A stretch of 64,000 bases of DNA from Acinetobacter sedimenti (GTDB lineage Bacteria > Pseudomonadota > Gammaproteobacteria > Pseudomonadales > Moraxellaceae): the NCBI RefSeq assembly GCF_022601685.1, contig NZ_JAKUML010000008.1, positions 62,001 through 126,000 on the forward strand. The letters run 5' to 3'. Position 1 is the first letter of the stretch. The number at the start of each line of letters is the position of its first letter. Shown piece after piece: positions 26,006-35,808 of the stretch. The notes below the pieces were generated by a model. It made no database searches and was not told the origin of the DNA. It saw nothing but the letters and a program-made list of their open reading frames with translations. The position numbers and the translations under genes are program-made.

Positions 26006-26329
26006 ATGCAACTGACTGATTTTTTTAAATGTTTATCTGATCAAACACGCTTAGATATTTTAAAGCTTGTGATGGATAAGCAAGAAGTGTGCGTCTGTGA
26101 ATTGACTGCACAGTTAAATTTAAGCCAACCGAAGATTTCACGGCATTTGGCCTTATTGCGTAATTTATCCATTTTGCATGATGAGCGTCGAGGACAGTGG
26201 GTCTATTACAGCCTGAATCTTGATTTACCTGAGTGGGCTTTTGCTGTATTAAATCGAATTTTTGTGTCAGATGATCTTTATCAGAATTTAGTCACACAGC
26301 CTACATCAATCACTACGCATTGTGATTAA
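26006..26329 (+). CDS. arsR: ArsR-family arsenite-responsive repressor
   Basis: This 107-residue winged-helix repressor has the metalloid-sensing motif VCVCEL (two Cys near residues 29-31) and a recognition helix LSQPKISRHLALLR. It should bind the operator upstream of the ars genes and release when As(III) binds the cysteines. It is the first gene of arsR-arsC-ACR3. The ArsR product is of usual length, and its C-terminal tail THCD carries an extra cysteine. Confidence 0.9.
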   Translation: MQLTDFFKCLSDQTRLDILKLVMDKQEVCVCELTAQLNLSQPKISRHLALLRNLSILHDERRGQWVYYSLNLDLPEWAFAVLNRIFVSDDLYQNLVTQPTSITTHCD

Positions 26330-26390
26330 TGCTACATTTATATTCGCTTTTTTTACTATTCATTTTTAATCACCGTTGTAGGAACACATC

Positions 26391-26864
26391 ATGAAATTTT
26401 TGTTTTTATGTACTGGCAATAGCTGTCGTAGCATTTTATCTGAAGTTTTGTTTAATCAACGTGCGCCGCAGGGTTGGGTTGCCTATAGTGCAGGCAGTAA
26501 ACCGACTGGACAAGTGCATCCACTCACAATAAAGACCTTAGAAAACTTAGGTTTATCTACGGACGGATTATCGAGTAAAACCATTGCTGATTGTGAGCAA
26601 TATCAGCCTGACGTGGTGATTACTGTCTGTGACCAAGCTGCTCAAGAATCTTGTCCATTGTATCTCGGTGGTGCGATCAAGGCACATTGGGGATTGTCTG
26701 ATCCATCGCATTTAGACTTAGCCGAAGATCAAAAATTACAAGCCTTTATGGGTACTGTTGAACATATTAATCGTCGCTTGGATGCACTATTTTCTTTAGA
26801 TTTGGATAATTTGACACGCACAGAATTGACCAAGCAAATCAATCAGATTTCCAATATTGAATAA
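26391..26864 (+). CDS. arsC: Thioredoxin-coupled arsenate reductase
   Basis: This 157-residue low-molecular-weight phosphatase-like ArsC reduces arsenate to arsenite. The P-loop CTGNSCRS gives nucleophile Cys7 (CX5R), and the redox relay Cys80 and Cys88 (VITVCDQAAQESCPLY) matches the Cys82/Cys89 pair of the B. subtilis enzyme, so recycling through thioredoxin is expected. AGGAACACATC precedes the ATG. It lies between arsR and the efflux gene in one operon. Confidence 0.92.
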   Translation: MKFLFLCTGNSCRSILSEVLFNQRAPQGWVAYSAGSKPTGQVHPLTIKTLENLGLSTDGLSSKTIADCEQYQPDVVITVCDQAAQESCPLYLGGAIKAHWGLSDPSHLDLAEDQKLQAFMGTVEHINRRLDALFSLDLDNLTRTELTKQINQISNIE

Positions 26865-26894
26865 AGCGCATTCAACGGATTAACGGATAGAAAA

Positions 26895-27944
26895 ATGGCA
26901 CAAGCAAAATTATCTTTTTTAGATCGTAATTTAACCTTATGGATTTTTATTGCCATGGGCTTAGGCGTGGCGATTGGCGTGTTTGTTCCGCAGGCATCGG
27001 ATGCGCTACATCAGATGAGCATTGGCACGGTGAATATTCCAATTGCGATTGGTTTGATTTTGATGATGTATCCACCACTTGCCAAAGTCGATTACGCTGC
27101 CTTGCCCAAAGTCTTTGTGGATAAGCGAACACTCGCTTTGTCCTTGATTCAAAATTGGTTGATTGCACCGTGTCTGATGTTCGCTTTAGCCATTATCTTT
27201 TTGCAAAATTATCCTGAATATATGACGGGTTTGATCTTGATTGGATTGGCACGTTGTATTGCCATGGTCTTGGTGTGGAATGGTTTGGCATGCGGTGACA
27301 ATCAATACGTTGCGGCATTGGTAGCATTTAACAGTATTTTCCAAATCGTGTTTTTTAGTACCTATGCGTGGCTGTTCTTGACCTTTTTACCGCCGTATTT
27401 TGGTGTGGCATCGCAAGTGATTGATGTGAGTTTTTGGACCATTACTCAAGCGGTGTTGGTTTATTTAGGTATTCCATTTTTACTTGGTTTTTTAACACGA
27501 TTGATTTTGGTCAAGAAAATGGGCATAGCATGGTATCAAAATAAATTTCTACCTAAAATCAGCCCGCTCAGTCTATTGGCATTGTTATTCACCATTGTAG
27601 CGATGTTTAGCTTAAAAGGTGCCGATGTCGTCAGCTTGCCAATGGATGTGATTCGTATTGCGATTCCATTGACGATTTACTTTGTGGCGATGTTTTTTAT
27701 CAGCTTTTTTATGAGTAAATGGATGGGCAATGATTATCCAAGAACGGTGGCAATCTCCTTTACCGCAGCAGGCAATAACTTTGAGTTGGCGCTTGCGGTA
27801 GCGATTGCAACATTTGGTTTGGCATCACCTGTAGCATTTACCACGGTGATAGGTCCTTTGGTCGAAGTGCCTGTATTGATTGCCTTAGTAAGTGTATCAC
27901 TGTGGTTAAGAAAGAAATATTTCAAAGTAGCATCAGTTACTTGA
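26895..27944 (+). CDS. arsB: ACR3-family arsenite efflux transporter
   Basis: This 349-residue inner-membrane protein has about ten hydrophobic helices. It is an ACR3/BASS-superfamily exporter, shown by [13 protein letters not shown] with the functionally important cysteine and [20 protein letters not shown]. It extrudes As(III) produced by ArsC. Note that it is the ACR3 type rather than the unrelated E. coli ArsB, although arsB is often used as the name. It lies thirty bases after arsC, and a strong terminator follows. No arsH gene follows in this window. Confidence 0.92.
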   Translation: MAQAKLSFLDRNLTLWIFIAMGLGVAIGVFVPQASDALHQMSIGTVNIPIAIGLILMMYPPLAKVDYAALPKVFVDKRTLALSLIQNWLIAPCLMFALAIIFLQNYPEYMTGLILIGLARCIAMVLVWNGLACGDNQYVAALVAFNSIFQIVFFSTYAWLFLTFLPPYFGVASQVIDVSFWTITQAVLVYLGIPFLLGFLTRLILVKKMGIAWYQNKFLPKISPLSLLALLFTIVAMFSLKGADVVSLPMDVIRIAIPLTIYFVAMFFISFFMSKWMGNDYPRTVAISFTAAGNNFELALAVAIATFGLASPVAFTTVIGPLVEVPVLIALVSVSLWLRKKYFKVASVT

Positions 27945-27972
27945 TTTGAATATTCTATTGATTGATATAAAT

Positions 27973-28000
27973 AAAAAGGACAGCACATGCTGTCCTTTTT
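27973..28000 (+). terminator. Intrinsic terminator of the ars operon
   Basis: A 12-bp perfect stem AAAAAGGACAGC/GCTGTCCTTTTT with loop ACAT and terminal T-run, 28 bases after the efflux gene. The A-run on the left could also serve ahpC on the other strand. Confidence 0.85.
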
Positions 28001-28112
28001 ATGATCTTGCGATTTATCTCATCCGTTGATGTGAAATCATGGCTTGCGCTATACGCACGATTTCAACAGCAGAGATGGGATAAATGCACTCAGCTTTTCA
28101 GCTTTGTTTCGC

Positions 28113-28676
28113 TTAGATTTTACCAACAAGGTCGATTGAAGGCGCAAGTGTAGAGTCACCTTCTTTCCATTTTGCAGGGCAAACTTCGCCTGGGTGTGCA
28201 GCAACATATTGTGCAGCTTTGACTTTGCGAAGTAATTCAGATGCATCACGACCGATACCACCCGCATTGATTTCAACGATTTGGATTTTACCTTCTGGGT
28301 CGATTACGAAAGTACCACGATCTGCAAGACCATCAGCTTCGATAAGCACATCAAAGTTTTTAGACAAAGTCCAAGTTGGATCGCCGATCAATGGGTATTG
28401 GATTTTTTTGATTGCTTCTGAAGTGTCGTGCCATGCTTTATGCGTGAAATGCGTGTCAGTCGATACGCCATAGATTTCTACGCCTAATTTTTGGAATTCT
28501 GCATAGTTGTCAGCCAAGTCTTCAAGCTCAGTTGGACATACGAATGTAAAGTCAGCTGGGTAGAAGAATACAACAGACCATTTGCCTTTTAGATTTGCTT
28601 CAGTCACTTCTACGAATTGACCATTGTGGTATGCAGTTGATTTAAAAGGTTTAACTTCAGTATTAATCAAGCTCAT
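28113..28676 (-). CDS. ahpC: Alkyl hydroperoxide reductase C (2-Cys peroxiredoxin)
   Basis: This 187-residue AhpC-type peroxiredoxin reduces hydrogen peroxide and organic hydroperoxides. Peroxidatic Cys47 sits in FTFVCPTE and resolving Cys166 in GEVCPAKW, both in the expected places. GGAGAT lies upstream of the ATG. No ahpF is adjacent in the window, so its reductant gene is elsewhere. The upstream gap contains its promoter; an OxyR site is plausible from family knowledge but I could not identify one. Confidence 0.94.
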   Translation of the reverse strand: MSLINTEVKPFKSTAYHNGQFVEVTEANLKGKWSVVFFYPADFTFVCPTELEDLADNYAEFQKLGVEIYGVSTDTHFTHKAWHDTSEAIKKIQYPLIGDPTWTLSKNFDVLIEADGLADRGTFVIDPEGKIQIVEINAGGIGRDASELLRKVKAAQYVAAHPGEVCPAKWKEGDSTLAPSIDLVGKI

Positions 28677-29105
28677 TATATATCTCCATGTGTATGACCC
28701 TATTTCAGATCATGAAAAGAAAAAGAGTAAATGTTTTAACTCGGCAAGTAGAGTAAGTGATTTTTCGCCATTGGTGAAACAGTTTTTTTGTATACCCTTG
28801 ATCGGAAAATCAAATAATAAGGGATTTTACAAAGACTTAAAGCGATTTGGTAGTTCATCAGACCCTAAATATCAAATAGCAAAAGTATGAAACCAATATG
28901 ACACACAGCCAAAAGTGAACATTACAAAACAGGCATGGAACGATATGAGGGTAGAGCGCATGAATTCAATGCAAACCCTCTTTAGAAATATTTAAGTGCT
29001 TGTAGAGTAATCGTGCTTTGTTTAGAATAATTTTCAGCAGATTACAATCAATCTATATCAAATCTATTTATAAACTTCGCCAAGCCATGACAATAGCTAA
29101 TAATT
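28677..29105. other. Intergenic region between ahpC and the membrane hydroxylase
   Basis: This divergent 429-bp region has no convincing gene. It contains a hairpin at 28947-28980 (GAGGGT/ACCCTC outside, GCAT/ATGC inside). The promoters of both flanking genes should be here but are not clear by eye. Confidence 0.5.
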
Positions 29106-30266
29106 ATGACAGATCAACTCCGAGAAAAATTTGAAAATCTAGAACTCAACGCAGGTCTAGGTAAAATCAGCGCATTTATTTCCATGTCTTTAGCATTGCT
29201 ATGTGTATTTGGTGCATTGTGCTTTTTGTTTCCAACCGTAATGACCATGCCAGAGCTTCGTCCTATATATGCAAAGCATTATCAGGTCTTTTATTTTAGC
29301 TTGATGGCAGGCATTTTTATCAGTGCGGGATTCGGTGCATTTAGTGCAATCGTCCGTCAGAATCGTTATGGATTCTACGGGCTGTGTATTGCTTTATTGG
29401 CAGCGGTATTGGGCTGTGGATTGATCAAAGCACCGATTTTACCAAATGTGCCGTTCTATGCAGGGATAGATTATTTTGTACTGACTTTGGTCATTTTGGC
29501 ATTTATTTTTATCCCGCTCGAAGGCTTCTTTGCAAAAAATCCTGATCAAAAGATTCTACGTGTGGGCTGGGTGACAGACATGAAATATTTCATGGTCAGT
29601 CATATTGGGATTCAGCTATTTACTTTTTTAACGGTGATGCCGATTCAATACTGGATTACTCATATTCCGAATAATCCGATCGTGCCGTATGTACAGGCAC
29701 AGCCGATTTGGTTGCAGTTTATTGAGCTTTTGATCGTCGTCGATTTTGTGGTGTATTGGCTACATCGTGCGATGCACGAGGTGAATTTCTTGTGGCGCTT
29801 CCATGCCATTCACCATTCGACAGAACACATGGATTGGCTCGCATCTTCACGTTTGCATGTTGTGGAAGTGTTGATGACTCGCTTTCTTGCGACATTGCCG
29901 ATTTTTCTCATGGGCTTTCATACGTCGGCGGTATTTGCTTATCTGATTTTTATTTCGATTCATGCGATTTTTATCCATTCTAATGTGCGATTTCGCTTTC
30001 CATATTTGCGTTGGATCATTGCGACACCTGAGTTTCATCATTGGCATCACTCTTCTGAAAAGCCTGCGATCGATAAAAATTATGCCGCATTTATTCCTGT
30101 TTACGACCTGATTTTTAAAAGTGTGTATATGCCAAATCATTTGGCGAGTGTGTACGGCACAGTGGGTTATAAAATTCCGAATAGTTTTGTGAAACAGTTT
30201 ACGTGGCCGTTCAAACGCTATACGAAACGCTTAAAAGCATTTTTCCAAAAGCAGGAAAAGGAGTAA
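29106..30266 (+). CDS. Sterol desaturase/fatty acid hydroxylase-family membrane protein
   Basis: This 386-residue integral membrane di-iron enzyme has several N-terminal helices and the three histidine clusters of the family: HRAMH, HAIHHS and HHWHH. Members hydroxylate or desaturate lipids at the membrane; the substrate of this copy is unknown (hopanoid, carotenoid or acyl chains are possible). The 5' end lacks a strong ribosome-binding site, but the reading frame is intact and similarity covers the whole length. It precedes hrpA by 54 bases on the same strand and could be co-transcribed. Confidence 0.82.
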   Translation: MTDQLREKFENLELNAGLGKISAFISMSLALLCVFGALCFLFPTVMTMPELRPIYAKHYQVFYFSLMAGIFISAGFGAFSAIVRQNRYGFYGLCIALLAAVLGCGLIKAPILPNVPFYAGIDYFVLTLVILAFIFIPLEGFFAKNPDQKILRVGWVTDMKYFMVSHIGIQLFTFLTVMPIQYWITHIPNNPIVPYVQAQPIWLQFIELLIVVDFVVYWLHRAMHEVNFLWRFHAIHHSTEHMDWLASSRLHVVEVLMTRFLATLPIFLMGFHTSAVFAYLIFISIHAIFIHSNVRFRFPYLRWIIATPEFHHWHHSSEKPAIDKNYAAFIPVYDLIFKSVYMPNHLASVYGTVGYKIPNSFVKQFTWPFKRYTKRLKAFFQKQEKE

Positions 30267-30320
30267 AATAATTGCTTTGATCTTGAAGTTGTTATGATTC
30301 TTTTGAATCTCTAGGAAAAA

Positions 30321-33300
30321 TTGTTGTCAAATCCGCAAGCTATAGAAAATCAAACTGCGCAAAGTACTGCGACGCAAAAATCATTTCAAAATACTGAAAA
30401 CTTGCAAGTGATGGCAAAGGATCGCCATCGTTTGTCACGTCTAAAAAAAGATTTACACAAAGCCCAAAAACTAAAAGCGACAGATCCAAAAGCTACAGAT
30501 CAAATCAACACAGCAGAAGAAAAGTACCAACAGTTTTTGCAAAGCTCACATGAAAAAGTCCTTGAACGTCAAAATCGTTTACCTGAGATCTCCTTAAATC
30601 AAGATCTGCCTGTCAGCCAATATGCAGACAAATTGATAGAAGCGATTCAAAAGCATCAAGTGATCATCGTCGCAGGAGAAACAGGCTCAGGCAAAACCAC
30701 ACAGCTGCCACAGATTGCTATGTTGGCAGGACGTGGATTGACTGGATTGATTGGACATACTCAGCCACGTCGTCTTGCAGCTCGAAGCGTGTCACAGCGG
30801 ATCGCAGAAGAGCTGAAAGAACCACTCGGCAAAAGTATCAGTTTTAAAGTTCGTTTTAACGAACAGGGTAATCAAGATTCTTTCGTGCGTCTGATGACCG
30901 ACGGGATTTTGCTTGCAGAGCTTGCGCATGATCGCTATCTGACCAAGTACGATACGATTATTATTGATGAAGCGCATGAGCGTTCGCTCAATATTGATTT
31001 TATTTTGGGTTATGTGAAAAACATTTTACCGAAACGTCCAGATTTAAAAATCATCGTAACGTCGGCAACGCTCGATGTGAATCGCTTTAGCCAATATTTC
31101 CATGATGCGCCGATCTTCGAAGTGGAAGGACAGAGTTTCCCAGTGGAAGTTCGTTACCGACCGATTTCTGAGATGAAGATTGGCGGTAGTGATGATGATG
31201 AATTTGACGATTTTGAAGAAAACCTGCCTCGTGCAGTGGTGCAAGCGGTAGAGGAGTGCTTTGCCGATGCCGAAGCCAAAGGACATCCTGAATATGCCGA
31301 TATTCTGATCTTCTCCAGTACCGAGCAGGAGATTCGAGAGCTTCAAGAAACCTTAGAAAAATATGGTCCACGACATACCGAAGTGTTGCCATTGTACGCA
31401 CGTTTAGCATTGTCCGAACAGCAGAAAATCTTTAGCCCAAGTGGTAAAGGACGACGCATTATTATCGCCACCAACGTCGCAGAAACAGCTCTGACGGTGC
31501 CAAATATTCGCTACGTCATTGATAGTGGTTTTGCTCGGATTTCACGTTATAGCTATCGCTCACGGGTGCAACGCTTACCGATCGAGGCGATTTCCCAAGC
31601 GGCGGCCAATCAGCGTAAAGGTCGCTGTGGTCGTATCGCAGCAGGTGTCTGTATTCGTCTGTATAGCGAGGAAGATTTTCAATCTCGTCCTGAGTTTACT
31701 GAGCCTGAAATTAAACGCACCAATCTTGCTTCAGTGATTTTGCAGATGCAAAGTCTCGGTCTGGGCAATTTGGAACAATTTGATTTTATTGAGCCACCTG
31801 ATCATCGCTTAGTCAATGATGGACGGAAATTGTTGATCGAATTAGGTGCGTTGAATCCTCCTCGATCTACATTGGAAGAAGAGGGAAATTTTTCAAATCC
31901 CCCTCAATCCCCCTTTAGCAAAGGGGGAAGTTCCCCTCTTTCAAAAAGAGGGGCTAGGGGAGATTCACACAAAGGTGGAGAACTCACAAAAGTCGGTCAA
32001 ACTATGGCAAAAATGCCGATTGATCCACGCCTAGCACGGATGTTGGTAGGCGGTGCGCATTTCGGTGTCTTAGCGGAAACATTGGTGATTGTTAGTGCCT
32101 TAGCTGTACAAGATCCTCGGGAACGTCCTGCCGACAAACAAACCCAAGCCGATCAAAAACATGCGCTGTTTAAAGAAGCTGATTCTGATTTTCTGTTTTA
32201 TCTCAAGCTGTGGAATACACTGGATAATCTCAAAAAAGAGCATCAACTCAGTGAAAATAAGCGCCGTCAGTTTGCGCGTCAGCATTTTCTGAGTTGGTTA
32301 CGCCTGCGTGAGTGGCGGCAGACTTATCAGCAGTTGCGTGAGATGACAGAACAGCTTGGCATGTCGATAAATGACATGTCGAAAGGCAGTTCTAAGACAG
32401 GTGCGGAAAAAAATTCTGAAAAAAGTACCGAGCAAAGCATTGGTCAAACTGCAAACTATGAAAATCTGCATCGTGCGCTTTTAATAGGTTTATTGTCATT
32501 TATTGCGCAAAAGACCGATGAGCGCAATGTCTATCAAGCAGTGCGTCAGCAAAAAGCACGGATTTTCCCTGCCAGTAGTTTGCACAAGGCGCAAGTGCCG
32601 TGGGTGATGGCATTTGAAATGGTGGAAACCTCGCAAGTCTTTATCCGAACCCTTGCCAAGATTGAGCCAGAATGGATTTTGCTTGCGGCACGAGATTTGT
32701 TGAAATATCACTATTTTGAGCCACATTGGTCAAAGAAAAATGGTGTGGTCAATGCCTATGCGCAGATTTCATTATTCGGTCTAATTATTCAAGCCAAGCA
32801 ATTGGTCAATTTTGAAAAAATCGATGTCGAAGCCTCGCATGAGATTTTCTTGCGAGATGCCTTGGTCGCCAATCAGCTCGGACAAAATCCACCGTTTCTA
32901 GTGCATAACGTACAGAAATTACAAGAAGTTGAACGAGTGGAAGATAAGCTACGTCGTCGAGATTTAATCGTCGATGAAGAAGCCCTGTATCAGTTTTATG
33001 CTGAGCGTATTCCCAAAGACGTTGCTTCACGGCGTAGCTTCGATGAGTGGCGTGCTTCGGTTGAGCCCAAACAGCCCAAAATTTTATTTTTTGATGAAAA
33101 TGCGCTGTGGCAAAGTGATCGACCAACGACAAACCAATTTCCAGACTTTATTCATAATGGACAATTGCGCTTTGCGGTGAATTATCGTTTTGATCCAAGC
33201 CATGATGAAGATGGTGCAGTGGTGACGATTCCTGTGCAAGCCTTGTCGCAGATTGATCAAGCTCGTTGGTCGTGGGGTATTGCAGGATGGCGATTGGAGT

Positions 33301-34520
33301 TGATCGAAGCCTTACTAAAAAATCTACCCAAAGATAAACGTCGTCAACTGGTGCCAATTCCAGATACAGCGAGAAAAATTCATCAGAATTTGAGCGAACA
33401 GGATTTTCAAAAGCATATTTTTGATATGCTTGCATTTAAATTGCGTGCTGAGCAAATTCTAGCAACTGATTTTAGTTTGGAATCATTGCCCAATTATCTT
33501 TTACCACTGATTAAAGTCATTGATGAGCGCAAAAAAATCATTGCACAAGGGCGTGATTTGGAGGAATTACAAGCACGTTGTCAGGTGCAAATCCAACGTC
33601 CAGTGATCGAATCCAAAGGCGCATTTACCGAGTTTCCGCAAGATTTTGTGTTTGAATCAGCAACGAAAGTGTCTGGTGTTGTGGTACAGCGTTATCAAGC
33701 ACTTGCACCGAAAGTCGCATTCCAAACTATGGATTTAAATGATAAAACAGTCGGTGTAGTGATTCAGCATTTCCATGATGTTGATCTAGCGATGCAAGTA
33801 CATCGTGAAGGCTTAATTCATTTGATCCATTTGCAACTCGGTGACTTAGAGCGTCAGTTGAAGAAGCAGATCAGCAAGTCATTTGCTTTAACATTTGCAC
33901 CACTGGGCAATAAGCAAAAGCTGGAACAAATTTTGATCTATGCCACTTTGCAACGCTGTTTGGATGAACATGGTGTGGCGTTGGGTCGTGAACAGTCCAA
34001 AATGGTAAATCATGTTGATGCAACAGATGCACAAAGTTTTGATGCGTTGCTTAAATTTTGCAAGCAGCAATTTTTAAGTATTGGACAGACTGTATTGCAA
34101 GTTCTTTCTGAGATTTATATGACGTGGCAGTCGATCAGGCACATGCTTTTAACTATTGATTTAAATGTATTTGCTCGTAGTATTGATGATATTGAAGATC
34201 AATTGGATTTGATGCAGTTAGATGGGTTTGTATATCAGCAATCGAGTACGACTTGGCTTGAATATCCACGATATTTATCTGCTGTGCAATTGCGTTTGGA
34301 GCGATTAGCGAATAATCTTAATAAAGATCAAGATGCCATCAATATCATTGATCCATGGATGGATAAGCTTTTCAACACACCTCGCAAGCATACGCAAGGC
34401 TTTTACCCATTGGTTGAGGAACTGCGTATTTCACTGTTTGCACAGCCGATGAAAACCAAATTCGCCATATCTCCAAAGCGTTTGCAAAAGGCTTGGGATG
34501 AGTTGGGTATTAAGTCTTAA
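30321..34520 (+). CDS. hrpA: ATP-dependent RNA helicase HrpA with inserted repeat peptide
   Basis: This 1399-residue DEAH-box helicase has Walker A GETGSGKTT (119-127), DEAH (216-219), the SAT motif (TSATLD), motif VI QRKGRCGR, then the HA2, OB-fold and long DUF3418 C-terminal domains of HrpA. It is involved in RNA remodelling such as mRNA processing or rescue of stalled ribosomes. The start is a TTG (30321 or 30324) after TAGGAA; the first ATG (30411) would still keep the helicase core. Between LIELGAL and LTKVGQTMAKMPIDPRLARM there is an in-frame insertion of about 38 residues (about 515-553) made by a palindromic element; other HrpA proteins have only a short linker there. Confidence 0.92.
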   Translation: MLSNPQAIENQTAQSTATQKSFQNTENLQVMAKDRHRLSRLKKDLHKAQKLKATDPKATDQINTAEEKYQQFLQSSHEKVLERQNRLPEISLNQDLPVSQYADKLIEAIQKHQVIIVAGETGSGKTTQLPQIAMLAGRGLTGLIGHTQPRRLAARSVSQRIAEELKEPLGKSISFKVRFNEQGNQDSFVRLMTDGILLAELAHDRYLTKYDTIIIDEAHERSLNIDFILGYVKNILPKRPDLKIIVTSATLDVNRFSQYFHDAPIFEVEGQSFPVEVRYRPISEMKIGGSDDDEFDDFEENLPRAVVQAVEECFADAEAKGHPEYADILIFSSTEQEIRELQETLEKYGPRHTEVLPLYARLALSEQQKIFSPSGKGRRIIIATNVAETALTVPNIRYVIDSGFARISRYSYRSRVQRLPIEAISQAAANQRKGRCGRIAAGVCIRLYSEEDFQSRPEFTEPEIKRTNLASVILQMQSLGLGNLEQFDFIEPPDHRLVNDGRKLLIELGALNPPRSTLEEEGNFSNPPQSPFSKGGSSPLSKRGARGDSHKGGELTKVGQTMAKMPIDPRLARMLVGGAHFGVLAETLVIVSALAVQDPRERPADKQTQADQKHALFKEADSDFLFYLKLWNTLDNLKKEHQLSENKRRQFARQHFLSWLRLREWRQTYQQLREMTEQLGMSINDMSKGSSKTGAEKNSEKSTEQSIGQTANYENLHRALLIGLLSFIAQKTDERNVYQAVRQQKARIFPASSLHKAQVPWVMAFEMVETSQVFIRTLAKIEPEWILLAARDLLKYHYFEPHWSKKNGVVNAYAQISLFGLIIQAKQLVNFEKIDVEASHEIFLRDALVANQLGQNPPFLVHNVQKLQEVERVEDKLRRRDLIVDEEALYQFYAERIPKDVASRRSFDEWRASVEPKQPKILFFDENALWQSDRPTTNQFPDFIHNGQLRFAVNYRFDPSHDEDGAVVTIPVQALSQIDQARWSWGIAGWRLELIEALLKNLPKDKRRQLVPIPDTARKIHQNLSEQDFQKHIFDMLAFKLRAEQILATDFSLESLPNYLLPLIKVIDERKKIIAQGRDLEELQARCQVQIQRPVIESKGAFTEFPQDFVFESATKVSGVVVQRYQALAPKVAFQTMDLNDKTVGVVIQHFHDVDLAMQVHREGLIHLIHLQLGDLERQLKKQISKSFALTFAPLGNKQKLEQILIYATLQRCLDEHGVALGREQSKMVNHVDATDAQSFDALLKFCKQQFLSIGQTVLQVLSEIYMTWQSIRHMLLTIDLNVFARSIDDIEDQLDLMQLDGFVYQQSSTTWLEYPRYLSAVQLRLERLANNLNKDQDAINIIDPWMDKLFNTPRKHTQGFYPLVEELRISLFAQPMKTKFAISPKRLQKAWDELGIKS
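31896..31965. repeat. Palindromic element embedded in hrpA
   Basis: The element is 70 bp. Outer arms AATCCCCCT and AGGGGAGATT enclose two hairpins, TCCCCCTTT/AAAGGGGGA and TCCCCTCTTT/AAGAGGGG, giving a cloverleaf-like layout. The element is read through in frame and yields a Ser/Pro/Gly/Lys-rich peptide. A half-size relative lies at 25770-25803 and a shorter one at 12810-12831. Confidence 0.75.
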
Positions 34521-34601
34521 ATTGAATTATTTACCGAATTTAAGATTGAGAAATAAGTCGTTCATGAATTAAATTGTGAACACAGTTATAAGGAGTTTTA
34601 C

Positions 34602-35708
34602 ATGAGCATTCGTATCACTGGAACAGGGTTGTACACCCCCCCTGAATCCATTAGCAACGAAGAATTGGTTGCGAGCTTAAATGCTTATGTGGAGCATTAC
34701 AATGCAAAAAATGCCGATGCGATTGCACGTGGAGAGCTTGAAGAGCTGCGCAGTTCAACTCCAGAGTTCATTGAAAAAGCTTCAGGGATTAAATCTCGTC
34801 ATGTGGTAGAAAAGTCAGGTGTTCTAGACATTAATCGACTACGTCCAAAGTTACGTGAGCGGAGTAATGATGAAATCTCAATCCAAGCAGAGATTGGTGT
34901 CAAAGCTGCAAAAATGGCGATGGAAGCAGCAGGTGTCACGGCTGCTGATGTCGATGCAGTGATTTTATCCTGTTCAAATATGCAGCGTGCTTATCCTGCA
35001 GTAGCGATCGAAATCCAAGATGCGCTCGGTATCGAAGGCTATGCGTATGATATGAATGTGGCGTGTTCGGCTGCGACATTTGGCATCAAGCAGGCGCATG
35101 ATGCGATCAAATGCGGTGCAAAATGTGTCTTGGTGGTGAATGCAGAAATCACTTCTGCACATAATGATTTTGGCGCGCGTGATGGTCACTTTATCTTTGG
35201 TGATGTGGCAACTGCAACGATCGTTGAGCAGACAGATACGAAGGCAGGTTTTGAGATACTTGACTGTCAGCTCGTGACTAAGTTTTCGAATAATATCCGT
35301 AATAATTTCGGCTTCCTGAACTCCAGTGAAGAGGCGACCAAAGGTCTGTTATTTAAGCAAGATGGGCGCAAAGTCTTTAAAGAAGTTTCTCCATTAGTTG
35401 CATCGACCATTACTGCACAACTTGGTCAGTTAAACATTGATGTCAATGCACCAAAGCGTTTTTGGCTACATCAAGCCAATGCCAATATGAATGCTTTGAT
35501 TCTAAAGCTACTTTTGGGTAAAGACATTGAGAAAGAACGTGCGCCAATCGTACTTGATGAATATGCCAATACCTCTTCGGCAGGTGTGATCATCGCGATG
35601 CACAAGACTGGGCATGAGGTCGAAGTCGGTGAATATGGCGTACTGTGTTCATTTGGTGCAGGCTATTCGCTTGGGTCAATCGTGGTGAAAAAGGTTGCTG
35701 CAAGATAG
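34602..35708 (+). CDS. 3-oxoacyl-ACP synthase III-like (FabH-like) thiolase-fold enzyme
   Basis: This 368-residue enzyme has a Cys-His-Asn triad: Cys155 (NVACSAATF), His290 (LHQANANMN) and Asn323 (EYANTSSAG), as in FabH enzymes that start fatty acid synthesis by condensing acyl-CoA with malonyl-ACP. The protein is longer than E. coli FabH (317) because of an N-terminal insertion around residues 25-75. It therefore resembles the FabH2-type group of pseudomonads that takes medium-chain acyl-CoA from beta-oxidation. The choice of substrate is inferred from this likeness only. GGAG precedes the ATG and a strong terminator follows. Confidence 0.85.
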   Translation: MSIRITGTGLYTPPESISNEELVASLNAYVEHYNAKNADAIARGELEELRSSTPEFIEKASGIKSRHVVEKSGVLDINRLRPKLRERSNDEISIQAEIGVKAAKMAMEAAGVTAADVDAVILSCSNMQRAYPAVAIEIQDALGIEGYAYDMNVACSAATFGIKQAHDAIKCGAKCVLVVNAEITSAHNDFGARDGHFIFGDVATATIVEQTDTKAGFEILDCQLVTKFSNNIRNNFGFLNSSEEATKGLLFKQDGRKVFKEVSPLVASTITAQLGQLNIDVNAPKRFWLHQANANMNALILKLLLGKDIEKERAPIVLDEYANTSSAGVIIAMHKTGHEVEVGEYGVLCSFGAGYSLGSIVVKKVAAR

Positions 35709-35742
35709 ATCATTTTTTTAAAAGATTTATCAAAAAAGCTGT

Positions 35743-35773
35743 AAAAAAGCAGATCACGGTGATCTGCTTTTTT
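35743..35773 (+). terminator. Bidirectional terminator after the FabH-like gene
   Basis: A 14- to 15-bp stem (AAAAAAGCAGATCAC with GTGATCTGCTTTTTT) with a T-run on the right and an A-run on the left. It lies between convergent genes. Confidence 0.85.
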
Positions 35774-35808
35774 ATGCTTAAAGTTCAGTGTGATTCAACT
35801 CAATCAGT

